Shown: positions 27,860 to 35,843 of the stretch, in pieces
How the letters are laid out: every line of letters starts with the position of its first letter
How positions within the stretch are numbered: the first letter of the stretch is position 1
From: Geomonas limicola
GTDB taxonomy: Bacteria; Desulfobacterota; Desulfuromonadia; Geobacterales; Geobacteraceae
Direction: 5' to 3'
Assembly: GCF_014193675.1 (NCBI RefSeq)
Contig: NZ_BLXZ01000008.1
Span: 1 to 64,000 of the forward strand
Length of the DNA: 64,000 nucleotides
Notes under the pieces: model-generated
What the model was told of the DNA's origin: nothing
The model's database searches: none
The model's input: the letters and a program-made list of their open reading frames with translations, nothing else
Made by a program: the position numbers and the translations under genes

Positions 27860-28753
27860 CTACTTGGACTTCTTCCTGGTACCGGCGGCCATGGCTTCCT
27901 GCATGGCATCGCCCATCCGGGTCGGGCTCGTTGCCACGACGACGCCGCACTCGGACAGGGTGCGGATCTTGTCCTCGGCCTTCCCCTTGCCGCCGGTGAT
28001 GATGGCACCGGCGTGCCCCATGCGCTTGCCCGGAGGTGCGGTGACCCCGGCGATGAAGGCACCGACCGGTTTCTTCATGTTCTTCTTGATCCAGTAGGCG
28101 GCCTCCTCCTCGGCAGCACCGCCGATCTCGCCGATCATGAAGACACCTTCGGTCTGGGGGTCCTCGTTGAAGAGGCTCAACACGTCGATGAAGTTCATCC
28201 CGATGATCGGGTCGCCGCCGATCCCCACGCAGGTGGACTGGCCGAGGCCGTTGTCGGTCAGCTGCTTGACCGCCTCGTAGGTGAGGGTGCCGGAGCGCGA
28301 GACCACCCCGATCTTGCCGGCCTTGTGGATGTGCCCGGGCATGATGCCGATCTTGCACTCGCCCGGGGTGATCACGCCGGGGCAGTTGGGGCCCACCAGG
28401 CGCATCTTGGACTGGTTGATCATCCCCTTCACCGGCACCATGTCGCGGACCGGGATCCCCTCGGTGATGCAGACCGCCAGTTCGAGCCCGGCATCGGCCG
28501 CCTCGAGGATGGCATCGGCCGCACCCGGAGGGGGTACGAAGATCATGGAGACGTTGGCCTCGGTGTACTTGACCGCCTCGGCCACGGTGTTGAAGACCGG
28601 GATCCCTTCGATGTGGATCCCGCCTTTGCCGGGGGTGACGCCGGCCACGATGTGGCTGCCGTACTCGCGGCACTGCTGGGTGTGGAACAGGCCGCTGCGG
28701 CCGGTGATCCCTTGTACGACGATCTTGGAACTATTGTTGATCAGAATGGACAT
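27860..28753 (-). CDS. sucD: Succinyl-CoA ligase (ADP-forming) alpha subunit
   Basis: The 297-residue protein has the standard SucD length. The CoA-binding Rossmann fold begins IVVQGITGRSGLFHTQQ. VGPNCPGVITPGECKIGIMP and SRSGTLTYEAV are typical, and the phosphorylated histidine lies in MGHAGAIITGGKG near residue 247. With SucC it converts succinyl-CoA, ADP and phosphate to succinate, CoA and ATP, or the reverse. AGGAGA lies before the ATG. It follows sucC after 39 bases in the same operon. Confidence 0.97.
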   Translation of the reverse strand: MSILINNSSKIVVQGITGRSGLFHTQQCREYGSHIVAGVTPGKGGIHIEGIPVFNTVAEAVKYTEANVSMIFVPPPGAADAILEAADAGLELAVCITEGIPVRDMVPVKGMINQSKMRLVGPNCPGVITPGECKIGIMPGHIHKAGKIGVVSRSGTLTYEAVKQLTDNGLGQSTCVGIGGDPIIGMNFIDVLSLFNEDPQTEGVFMIGEIGGAAEEEAAYWIKKNMKKPVGAFIAGVTAPPGKRMGHAGAIITGGKGKAEDKIRTLSECGVVVATSPTRMGDAMQEAMAAGTRKKSK

Positions 28754-28792
28754 GAAAGGTCTCCTGTTCGCTTGTGTGGATGTCCGCCCGGC

Positions 28793-29950
28793 CTAGCCCA
28801 GCATGCGCACGATCTTGCCCGCCGCATCGCCCAGGTTGTCGCCGCACTGCACGTTGAGCCCGCTCTCGGTCAAGAGGCGCTTTCCTTCCTCCACCTGGCT
28901 GCCGTCCATGCGGACCACGATGGGGAGCGTGCAGTTCACTTCGCTGGCTGCCTCGATGATGCCGTGGGCGATCACGTCGCAGCGCATGATGCCGCCGAAG
29001 ATGTTGACGAAGATACCTTTCACGTCCTTGTCCTGCAGGATGATCTTGAAGGCCTCGGCCACCTTCTCGCGGGTCGCCCCGCCCCCTACGTCCAGGAAGT
29101 TGGCCGGCTCGCCGCCGAATTCCTTCAAGACGTCCAGGGTGGCCATGGCGAGTCCCGCGCCGTTCACCAGGCAACCGATGGAGCCGGTGAGCTTGATGTA
29201 GGCCAGGTCGTACTTGCCGGCGGTGATCTCCAGGGGGTCGAGCTGCGAGTAGTCCATCATGTCCGGGTACTCGCGGTGCCTAAAGATCGCGTTGTCGTCG
29301 AAGGTGATCTTGGCGTCCATGGCCATGAGCCAGCCGGCCTGGGTCACCACCAGGGGGTTGATCTCCACCAGGGCGCAGTCCTTCTCGAGGCAGACCCGGT
29401 ACAGGTTCAGGATGAGCGTGACGCAGTCCTCGCAGACGCTGCCGGTGAGCCCCAGCTGCAGGGCGATGTGGCGGGCCTGGAAGGGGCGCAGCCCCGTGAA
29501 GGGATCGATGTTCAGGGTCTGGATCTTCTCCGGGCTCTTGGCCGCCACCTCTTCGATGTCCATCCCCCCCTCGGCGCTGGCGATCAGGACGTAGCGCGAG
29601 GTGCCGCGGTCCAGGGTGATGGAGAGGTAGAACTCGCGCGCGATGTCCACCGCCTCCTCCACCAGGATGCGCCTGACCCGGAGCCCTTCCGGACCGGTCT
29701 GCGGGGTGACCAGCGACTTGCCGAACAGCTCCTTGGCGAGGGTCTGGGCCTGTTCGGGGTGGTGCACCAACTTGACTCCGCCTGCCTTGCCGCGTCCCCC
29801 CGCGTAGATCTGGGCCTTCACCACGCAACGCCCGCCCATCTCCTTGGCCGCACGCTCCACCTGGTCCGCCGTCAGTGCCACGCGGCCACGCGGGATGGGA
29901 ATGCCGAAGGCATTCAGAATCTCCTTGGCCTGGTACTCATGGATATTCAT
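28793..29950 (-). CDS. sucC: Succinyl-CoA ligase (ADP-forming) beta subunit
   Basis: A 385-residue ATP-grasp protein. MNIHEYQAKEILNAFGIPIP is the canonical start, so the ATG at 29950, preceded by AGGAGATCACG, is chosen over one 108 bases upstream. VVKAQIYAGGRGKAGGVKLV is the nucleotide-binding loop, followed by the LVEINPLVVTQAGWLMAMDAK metal site. The C-terminal CoA-ligase domain contains FLDVGGGATREKV and FVNIFGGIMRCDVIAHGI. First gene of sucCD. A TTGACA-type promoter lies about 170 bases upstream. Confidence 0.97.
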   Translation of the reverse strand: MNIHEYQAKEILNAFGIPIPRGRVALTADQVERAAKEMGGRCVVKAQIYAGGRGKAGGVKLVHHPEQAQTLAKELFGKSLVTPQTGPEGLRVRRILVEEAVDIAREFYLSITLDRGTSRYVLIASAEGGMDIEEVAAKSPEKIQTLNIDPFTGLRPFQARHIALQLGLTGSVCEDCVTLILNLYRVCLEKDCALVEINPLVVTQAGWLMAMDAKITFDDNAIFRHREYPDMMDYSQLDPLEITAGKYDLAYIKLTGSIGCLVNGAGLAMATLDVLKEFGGEPANFLDVGGGATREKVAEAFKIILQDKDVKGIFVNIFGGIMRCDVIAHGIIEAASEVNCTLPIVVRMDGSQVEEGKRLLTESGLNVQCGDNLGDAAGKIVRMLG

Positions 29951-30095
29951 CGTGATCTCCTGTTTCCGGTGCTGGGATTTGTACTCATGCTGCAGATCGA
30001 TGATGCCGATTGGCTGCTCTTTGGCTGGAACACTCAGGAGGCCGCTTTCCACTGACAAAGAGCGGCCTTCTTAGGGGGGAGTTTTCCAGATACTA

Positions 30096-30123
30096 ACACT
30101 ACTGCTGATTGCCACAGTGTCAA
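30096..30123 (-). promoter_or_regulatory. Possible sigma-70 promoter of sucCD
   Basis: A consensus -35 TTGACA (reverse strand, 30118-30123) with a weak -10 TAGTGT (30096-30101) after 16 bases. A GCCGCT/AGCGGC hairpin at about 30041-30068 lies in the leader. Confidence 0.4.
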
Positions 30124-30573
30124 CGACTCCCGCCCTTGCTGCTAAGCCTGTGGCGAGCACACACCACTGAGCGCGAATCGGTTCTTATTACATCGGCGGG
30201 TACCGCTGTTTTATTGATTTCTGTGTGACTGTCGACCGCTGTGTTGGAGTGGCCTGGGTGTAACTGCCTGAAAAAGCGTAAAACGATGATTTGGTCCTCG
30301 CTTTTCCGGAAAGCTGTCGTTGTTTTAAAAACACGTATACTTGAAAGCGATTGATAAATCAAGCTTTTTTGGGGGTTGTGCCGAGATTGTGTCTTTGCTG
30401 GAGGGGTGCTGTTCTATTTTATAGTAACGGCTGTAGGAAATAGTGTCGATATTGCAGGGATTTTTTCGATATATGGCGGCGTGGCAGAGGTGTCGCGGGG
30501 GATAATAAAACACCTAGAAGCGAAGGCTGGCGCGGGATGGCAGGCCGAAAGGCTGGTGTCCATGCCTGGAAAT
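30124..30573. other. Gene-poor, comparatively AT-rich gap between sucC and the first dctA
   Basis: I see no gene with a ribosome-binding site and protein-like composition. A small plus-strand hairpin (TTGAT/ATCAA, 30347-30364) is followed by six T residues and could end an unannotated short transcript. A frame near 30376-30618 runs into the dctA terminator and is not believed. Confidence 0.5.
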
Positions 30574-30617
30574 AAAACACCCCGGTGCCGGGCCCTGAAG
30601 GCCCCGAAACCGGGGTG
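30574..30617 (-). terminator. Terminator of the first dctA-like gene
   Basis: CACCCCGGT (30578-30586) pairs with ACCGGGGTG (30609-30617), with GGGCC/GGCCC pairs inside. On the reverse strand TTTTATTT follows. Confidence 0.8.
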
Positions 30618-30645
30618 ACGTTGGTTGGGGTAGCGCTGCTGCGTT

Positions 30646-32019
30646 TTAGGCTGCGCTGGCGTCCTCGAGCGCCGGATCGGCGTCCTCCTCGGCGAGCACC
30701 GCCTCGAGCTCCTGGGCCAAGGCGTAATCACCCTCCAGGACCGCGTAGAGACGGTCGGTATCTACCGAGTTCTCCCACTTGGCAACCACGATGCAGGCCA
30801 CGGCGTTTCCGATCATGTTGGTGAGCGCGCGGCAGGTGGCCATGAACCAGTCGACGCCTAAAAGGAGCACCAGGCCCGAAACCGGCAGGGTGTGCAGCGA
30901 GGCCAGGGTGGCGGCCAGGCAGATGAAGCCGCCGCCGGCCACGGCGGCCGCCCCCTTCGAGGTCAGGAGCAGCACCAGGAGGATGGTGAGCTGTTCGCCC
31001 AGGGAGAGGTTGATGTTGAAAGCCTGGGCGATGAAGACCGCGGCCATGGTGAGGTAGATGGAGGTGCCGTCCAGGTTGAAGCTGTATCCGGTCGGAATCA
31101 CCAGGCCGACCACGCCGGACTCGATCCCCAGGTTTTCCAGCTTGGTCATCAGGCGGGGGAGCACCGTCTCGGAAGAGGAGGTCCCCAGGACGATGAAGAA
31201 CTCTTCGCTGATGTACTTGAAGAGCTTCCAGAGACTGACGCCTGCCATGCGGCAGACCAGCCCGAGCACCACCACCACGAAGAGGACCGCGGTCCCCCAG
31301 ACTCCCAAAAGGAGCTGCCCCAAGCCGGAGAGGGTACCGGTGCCGAACTTGGCGACCGCGAAGGCGATGGCGGCGCCGGCGCCGATCGGGGCCAGCTGCA
31401 TGATGTAGTGGATGCACTTGAAGAAGCCGTGGGTCACCTCGTCGATGATGTCGACCACGCGCTTCCCTTTCTCGCCCAGGGCAGCCATGGCCATGCCGAA
31501 CATCACGGCGAAGAAGAGCACCTGCAGGATGTCGCCCTTGGCAAACGCGTCCACCACGGTGTCCGGGATCACGTTCATCAGGAAGTCGGTGGTGCTCAGG
31601 TGCTTGGCGCCCTCGGTGAACTTGGCGATCTGCCCCACGTCCAGGGCCTTCGGGTCGGCGTTGATGCCGGCGCCGGGTCTCAACCAGTTCACCATGACCA
31701 GGCCGATCACCATGGCAAAGGTGGTGAGCACCTCGAAGTAGACGAGCGCCTTTACGCCGACGCGCCCTACCTTTTTCATGTCCCCCATCTTGGCGATCCC
31801 GACCACCACGGTGCCGAAGATGATCGGGGCGATGACGAAGCGGATCATCTTGATGAAGCCCATCCCCAAGGGTCTCAGGGTCTTGGCGAGTTCCGGGGAC
31901 ATGAGCCCCAGCGCCACCCCGATTACGATGCCGATGGTCACCCGGAACAGCAGTGAACTGAAAAACGCGCGCTTCTTGCTGGTCGGTTGTGCCACTTCAA
32001 CTGCGGTGCTGCTCGCCAT
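30646..32019 (-). CDS. Dicarboxylate/amino acid:cation symporter (DctA-like)
   Basis: A 457-residue DAACS/glutamate-transporter family carrier with about eight membrane helices and two hairpins. Signatures are FFIVLGTSSSETVLPRLM (serine-rich hairpin), GLVIPTGYSFNLDGTSIYLT and LLLTSKGAAAVAGGGFICLA. Substrates in this group are C4-dicarboxylates or acidic amino acids taken up with Na+ or H+. The start at 32019 follows GAGGAGGCCGAAG and an upstream ATG at 32103 is rejected. Compared with the second copy it has extra N- and C-terminal tails, including an acidic LEAVLAEEDADPALEDAS end. A sigma-54 promoter and enhancer-like palindromes lie upstream (32204-32400). Confidence 0.93.
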   Translation of the reverse strand: MASSTAVEVAQPTSKKRAFFSSLLFRVTIGIVIGVALGLMSPELAKTLRPLGMGFIKMIRFVIAPIIFGTVVVGIAKMGDMKKVGRVGVKALVYFEVLTTFAMVIGLVMVNWLRPGAGINADPKALDVGQIAKFTEGAKHLSTTDFLMNVIPDTVVDAFAKGDILQVLFFAVMFGMAMAALGEKGKRVVDIIDEVTHGFFKCIHYIMQLAPIGAGAAIAFAVAKFGTGTLSGLGQLLLGVWGTAVLFVVVVLGLVCRMAGVSLWKLFKYISEEFFIVLGTSSSETVLPRLMTKLENLGIESGVVGLVIPTGYSFNLDGTSIYLTMAAVFIAQAFNINLSLGEQLTILLVLLLTSKGAAAVAGGGFICLAATLASLHTLPVSGLVLLLGVDWFMATCRALTNMIGNAVACIVVAKWENSVDTDRLYAVLEGDYALAQELEAVLAEEDADPALEDASAA

Positions 32020-32203
32020 CTTCGGCCTCCTCAAAGGTGAATCGCGTAATAAAAACGGGGCAGGGACGGTGCCGGAGCTGCCGACGCCATGCGTTTGCCC
32101 CAATCAAACCTTTGTTTGTGAAGCGTGCGGCGCGCTGAGCCGGGAGCCGTTTGCCGGGCAGCTTTTTCTCGGCTCCGCTTTGCGCGTTAATAAAACTGTG
32201 TTA

Positions 32204-32218
32204 GCAATGGTTATACCA
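32204..32218 (-). promoter_or_regulatory. Sigma-54 promoter of the first dctA-like gene
   Basis: Reverse strand TGGTATAACCATTGC: the obligatory GG and GC are separated by exactly ten bases, matching TGGCAC-N5-TTGC. It lies about 185 bases before the start codon and needs a sigma-54 activator. Confidence 0.8.
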
Positions 32219-32250
32219 ATGGGAGCCGGCAGGAGCTAACCCCTCGATAT

Positions 32251-32305
32251 CGTATACGAGTGTGCTGTCTGGTGGGGTGCGGCTCCCCGCGAATGGTTAT
32301 AACCG
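32251..32305. promoter_or_regulatory. Promoter-proximal conserved elements upstream of the first dctA-like gene
   Basis: CGTATACG (32251-32258) and AATGGTTATAACCG (32292-32305) both recur upstream of the second dctA (34139-34146 and 34168-34181). The second element starts 74 bases from the promoter in both places. A regulator or DNA-bending protein may bind here. Confidence 0.5.
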
Positions 32306-32368
32306 GGGATGGGGGTTTAGGGGGTAAGGGGTGGGTACTGGACGTTTATTCCGCAGGTTATGGGGCGT

Positions 32369-32400
32369 ATAACCTGGGTTATGCGGATAACTCTGGTTAT
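32369..32400. promoter_or_regulatory. Tandem enhancer-like palindromes upstream of the first dctA-like gene
   Basis: ATAACCTGGGTTAT (32369-32382) and ATAACTCTGGTTAT (32387-32400), 18 bases apart start to start. They are on the far side of the sigma-54 promoter, about 150 bases upstream, where an activator of the NtrC/DctD type would bind. Confidence 0.7.
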
Positions 32401-32590
32401 ACCCTTTTTTGAGGGGGTGGCAGCAGGTCGCACCGGGTGCCGACGCCAACAAGACGCCGGTTTGTTGGCGCGGGAATGGCCGGCGGGCGCCAGGCCTGGC
32501 GCGGCGTGTGAGGTGGGACGCATGGCGTCGTGAACCGGTATTGGGAGGTGCTGTGGGGCGTGACGGCGAGGCGCTGCAGGTCGTGGGCGC
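32401..32590. other. GC-rich spacer upstream of the enhancer sites
   Basis: No gene, promoter or repeat that I can support. It separates the upstream region of the first dctA from the terminator of the second. Confidence 0.4.
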
Positions 32591-32623
32591 AAAAAAAGAG
32601 GGTGCCGTAACGGCACCCTCTTT
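32591..32623 (-). terminator. Terminator of dctA
   Basis: Perfect 13-bp stem AAAGAGGGTGCCG/CGGCACCCTCTTT (32595-32623) with a TAA loop. Seven T residues follow on the reverse strand, overlapping the stem end. Confidence 0.9.
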
Positions 32624-32645
32624 GGAAAAACCCGGGAAAAGGACT

Positions 32646-33959
32646 TTAGATCTCTTCGGACAGCGGATCGAGGCCCAGTTCCGGCTCGTCGAGGGAGGCT
32701 ACCGCCTGGTTGCTCAGAACGGCGTTCATCCGGTGCGTGTCGAGTTCGTTCTCCCAGCGGGAAACCACCACGGTGGCAACGCCGTTGCCGACCAGGTTGG
32801 TGAGGGCGCGGGCCTCGGACATGAAGCGGTCGATGCCGAGGATCAGGGCCAGGCCGGCTACCGGGATGGAAGGGATGGCGGCGAAGGTCGCGGCGAGGGT
32901 GACGAAGCCCGAGCCGGTGACACCGGCGGCACCCTTGGAGGTCAGCATCAGGATGGCGAGGATGGTAAGGGTCTGGGTCATGGTGAGCGGGGTGTTGGTG
33001 GCCTGGGCCACGAACACGGCTGCCATGGTGAGGTAGATCGAGGTGCCGTCCAGGTTGAAGGAGTACCCGGTCGGAATGACCAAGCCGACTACCGACTTGG
33101 TGCAGCCCAGGTTCTCGAGTTTCGCCATCATGCGCGGCAGGGCGCTCTCGGAGGAGGAGGTCCCCAGGACGATGAGGAGTTCTTCTTTGATGTAGGCGAT
33201 GAACTTGAAGATGTTGAAGCCGGCCAGCTTGGCGATGATCCCCAGCACCACGAAGACGAAGAGCAGGCAGGTCAGGTAGAAGCATCCCATGAAGGCGCCC
33301 AGCTTGGAGAGCGAGCCGACCCCGAACTTGCCGATGGTGAAGGCCATCGCGCCGAAGGCGCCGAGCGGGGCGGCCTTCATGATGATCCCTACCACGCCGA
33401 AGAAGGCGTGCGAGGTCTTGTCGATGAAGCGGTACACCGGCTTACCCTTCTCGCCCATGGCGGAGAGTGCGAAGCCGAACATGAGGGCGAAGAGCAGTAC
33501 CTGGAGGATGTCCCCCTTGGCGAAGGCGTCCACCACCGAGGAGGGGATGATGTTCATCAGGAAGTCGACGGTGTTGGTCGACTTGGCCTGGGTGGTGATC
33601 GCGGTGAGCGCCTTGGTGTCGATCTTGGTGACGTCGGCGTTGAAGCCTACCCCCGGCTGCAGGAAGGTGATCACGGCGAGGCCGATGGCCAGCGCCAGGG
33701 TGGAAACCACCTCGAAGTAGAAGAGCGCCTTGGCTCCCACGCGGCCGACCTTCTTCATGTCGTCCATGCCGGCGATGCCGGTCACCACGGTGCAGAAGAT
33801 GACCGGGGTGATGATCATCTTGATCAGCTTGATGAAGCCGTCACCGAACGGTTTCATCGCGACGCCGGTCTGCGGAGAGTAGTAACCGAGGGCGATACCG
33901 ATGGCGATCGCCGTCAGTACCTGTACGTACAGATGCTGGTAAAACTTTTTCCCGTTCAT
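32646..33959 (-). CDS. dctA: C4-dicarboxylate transporter DctA
   Basis: A 437-residue carrier close in length and sequence to E. coli and rhizobial DctA: YVQVLTAIAIGIALGYYSPQ at the N-terminus, MIITPVIFCTVVTGIAGM, the ELLIVLGTSSSESALPRMM hairpin, and GLVIPTGYSFNLDGTSIYLT. It imports succinate, fumarate and malate with protons or sodium across the inner membrane. AAGGAGAAGGGC precedes the ATG. It lies between a second carrier and a kinase/sigma-54-regulator pair. A sigma-54 promoter (34080-34094) and twin palindromes (34244-34275) lie upstream. Confidence 0.95.
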   Translation of the reverse strand: MNGKKFYQHLYVQVLTAIAIGIALGYYSPQTGVAMKPFGDGFIKLIKMIITPVIFCTVVTGIAGMDDMKKVGRVGAKALFYFEVVSTLALAIGLAVITFLQPGVGFNADVTKIDTKALTAITTQAKSTNTVDFLMNIIPSSVVDAFAKGDILQVLLFALMFGFALSAMGEKGKPVYRFIDKTSHAFFGVVGIIMKAAPLGAFGAMAFTIGKFGVGSLSKLGAFMGCFYLTCLLFVFVVLGIIAKLAGFNIFKFIAYIKEELLIVLGTSSSESALPRMMAKLENLGCTKSVVGLVIPTGYSFNLDGTSIYLTMAAVFVAQATNTPLTMTQTLTILAILMLTSKGAAGVTGSGFVTLAATFAAIPSIPVAGLALILGIDRFMSEARALTNLVGNGVATVVVSRWENELDTHRMNAVLSNQAVASLDEPELGLDPLSEEI

Positions 33960-34079
33960 GCCCTTCTCCTTTATGCCAAAAAGTGAACTTCTTTTGTTTT
34001 CCGCGGTCTGGGGCCCGTGGGAGGGCGCCGAATCACCTTTTGAGCGCAGGTACTTGCGTCAAAATTTAAAACGATGTTA

Positions 34080-34094
34080 GCAACTAGCGTACCA
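34080..34094 (-). promoter_or_regulatory. Sigma-54 promoter of dctA
   Basis: Reverse strand TGGTACGCTAGTTGC: GG and GC separated by ten bases, close to TGGCACG-N4-TTGC. It lies about 120 bases before the dctA start. Confidence 0.85.
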
Positions 34095-34138
34095 AGGGGC
34101 GTAAACGGCGCCGATCTCAGCCAGTGGCGCGATTTCGC

Positions 34139-34187
34139 CGTATACGTGAGGGTGCGGGCCGGGCGGTAATGGGTATAACCGTATACC
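34139..34187. promoter_or_regulatory. Promoter-proximal conserved elements upstream of dctA
   Basis: CGTATACG (34139-34146) and AATGGGTATAACCG (34168-34181); the latter is part of the palindrome GGTATAACCGTATACC (34172-34187). Counterparts occur upstream of the other carrier gene, and AATGGKTATAACCG begins 74 bases from the sigma-54 core in both. Confidence 0.5.
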
Positions 34188-34243
34188 TCTCTAGTAGAGG
34201 GGCTTCAGAAAAAAGAGCTTTACCTTCAGGCTGTTCCGGCGAT

Positions 34244-34275
34244 ATAACCTGGGTTATTGTTATAACCTGGGTTAT
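34244..34275. promoter_or_regulatory. Twin enhancer-like palindromes upstream of dctA
   Basis: Two identical copies of ATAACCTGGGTTAT (34244-34257 and 34262-34275) with an 18-base period, 150 bases from the sigma-54 promoter. The spacing suits two activator dimers on nearby faces of the helix. Confidence 0.75.
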
Positions 34276-34409
34276 GACCATTGCCGGTGCGGGTGTTTTT
34301 GAGGCGGGAAAAACCCTCATTAAGAGAGACGCCGGTTGATTTTTGACCTGTTTGAAAGGCGGGTAAAAACGAACTATCGTTTGGTACTGGCGGGAAGTGG
34401 GTTGGGGAA

Positions 34410-34421
34410 GGGGGGGGGGGG
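34410..34421. repeat. Run of twelve G residues
   Basis: A G12 homopolymer lies 19 bases after the response-regulator stop codon. It is outside coding sequence and directly followed by a C-rich stretch, so it may form a hairpin or vary in length. Confidence 0.8.
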
Positions 34422-34439
34422 CGGACCCCCGGGCGCGGG

Positions 34440-35843
34440 TTAGCCGCGCGCCGAGAGTCGCTTGCTGAGAGCGGGCTGGGAGATGCCCAGGAGCCGGGCT
34501 GCGATGGTCTGGTTGCCCCCGGAGCGGGCCAGCGCCTCGGTGACCAGCAGATCGGCAGCTTCACCGAACGTGGGGAGCCGCTCCAGCCCGGAAAAGAGGT
34601 TGTGGTCTTGGGCCGCAGCAGCCGGCTGCTGCTCCTTGGCCGGACCGATCGCCTTGATGAAGGTGTCCAGAGAGAGGATGCGCTCGCGGTGCACGCTCAC
34701 CGCGTCGTAGACCATGGCCCGGAGTTCGCGGATGTTGCCGGGGAAGCTGTAGGTGGCGAGCAGCTGGGCGAGTTCCTTGGGCGGGGTCGGTCTCTTCTTG
34801 CCCAGCGACTCGGCGGCCTCGGCCAGGAAGTAGTCGAGCAGAAGCGGGATGTCGCCGGCCCGCTCGCGCAAGGGGGGCAAGAGGATCTGGTGGGTGCGCA
34901 GGCGGTAGTAGAGGTCGCGCCGGAACTCACCCTTTTCCTCCTTCGCCTTCAGGTCGCGGTGCGTCGCCACGATGACCCGTGCCTTGAGCCTCTTGGGGCG
35001 GTCGCTCCCCAGCGGGAAGTACTCCCCCTCCTGCAACAGGCGCAGGAGCTTCACCTGGCTTGGGATGGAGAGATCGCCGATCTCGTCGAGGAACAGAGTC
35101 CCGTCGGTCGCCTCCTCGATCATGCCGCGCCGGGCCTGTTCCGCGCCGGTGTAGGCACCGCGCACGTGCCCGAAGAGGGTATCGGCGAAGACGGTGTCGT
35201 CGAGCCCCGCCACGTTCACCGCGACCAGGGGCCCGGTGGCTCCGGAGAGGGTGTGCACCGCGCGCGCCACCAGCTCCTTCCCCACGCCGCTCTCGCCGGT
35301 GATCAGGAGCGGTTGCCGGCTCACCGCCACCGCCTCGATGTAGCCGAAGATCCCGAGCATGGTGCGGTCGGCGGTGACGATGTTCACGAAGGCCTCGGGG
35401 TGGCGCAACTGGTTCGAGAGGATGCGGTCCGAGATCGCCTGGTTCTCGCGCTCCAATTCGAGCATCCGGATGGCGCGCAGGACGCCGGTCACCAGGCGGT
35501 CCTCCTCGACGGTCTTCACGAAGTAGTCGAAGGCCCCCAGCCTCATGCAGCGTACCGCGGTCTCGATCTGGTTCATGCCGCTTACCACGATGGTGAGGAT
35601 CTCGGGGTGCTGCTCGGAGATCATGGTGAGCAGCGCCTCGCCGGGGAGGTGCGGCATGGTGAGGTCCAAAAGCACGAGCCTCACCTGGCCGCGGGCCAGG
35701 ATCTCGGGGACCTCGCGGCTGTCCGAGCAGGTGAGGATGTTGTTGATGCCGGCGCGCGCCAGGGTGAGGCTCACCGAGCGGAGCCAGGCCGGTTCGTCGT
35801 CGACCAGCAGGATGGAGAAATGAGGTACCAGTGCTTCGGTCAT
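34440..35843 (-). CDS. Sigma-54-dependent response regulator (DctD/NtrC type)
   Basis: A 467-residue three-domain activator. The receiver domain has DDEP near residues 15-18, the phosphorylated aspartate in LVLLDLTMP near 59, and YFVKTVEED. The AAA+ domain has Walker A GESGVGKE near 182, GAYTGAEQ (the sigma-54 contact loop, Y for the usual F) and DGTLFLDEIGDL. A Fis-type helix-turn-helix ends the protein (GNQTIAARLLGISQPALSKR). It should activate sigma-54 promoters when phosphorylated by the kinase just upstream, whose stop overlaps its start (ATGA). The two sigma-54 promoters next door are its obvious targets. Confidence 0.93.
   Translation of the reverse strand: MTEALVPHFSILLVDDEPAWLRSVSLTLARAGINNILTCSDSREVPEILARGQVRLVLLDLTMPHLPGEALLTMISEQHPEILTIVVSGMNQIETAVRCMRLGAFDYFVKTVEEDRLVTGVLRAIRMLELERENQAISDRILSNQLRHPEAFVNIVTADRTMLGIFGYIEAVAVSRQPLLITGESGVGKELVARAVHTLSGATGPLVAVNVAGLDDTVFADTLFGHVRGAYTGAEQARRGMIEEATDGTLFLDEIGDLSIPSQVKLLRLLQEGEYFPLGSDRPKRLKARVIVATHRDLKAKEEKGEFRRDLYYRLRTHQILLPPLRERAGDIPLLLDYFLAEAAESLGKKRPTPPKELAQLLATYSFPGNIRELRAMVYDAVSVHRERILSLDTFIKAIGPAKEQQPAAAAQDHNLFSGLERLPTFGEAADLLVTEALARSGGNQTIAARLLGISQPALSKRLSARG

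Noticed and set aside
30376..30618. Small plus-strand gene of 80 codons between sucC and dctA
   Set aside because: It has no convincing ribosome-binding site and runs through the terminator hairpin of the opposing gene.
32130..32190. Possible cyclic-di-GMP (GEMM) riboswitch in the leader of the first dctA-like gene, because of a GCAAAGC heptamer
   Set aside because: The GGGCAAACC partner segment and the second helix are absent on the 5' side, so only a chance heptamer remains.
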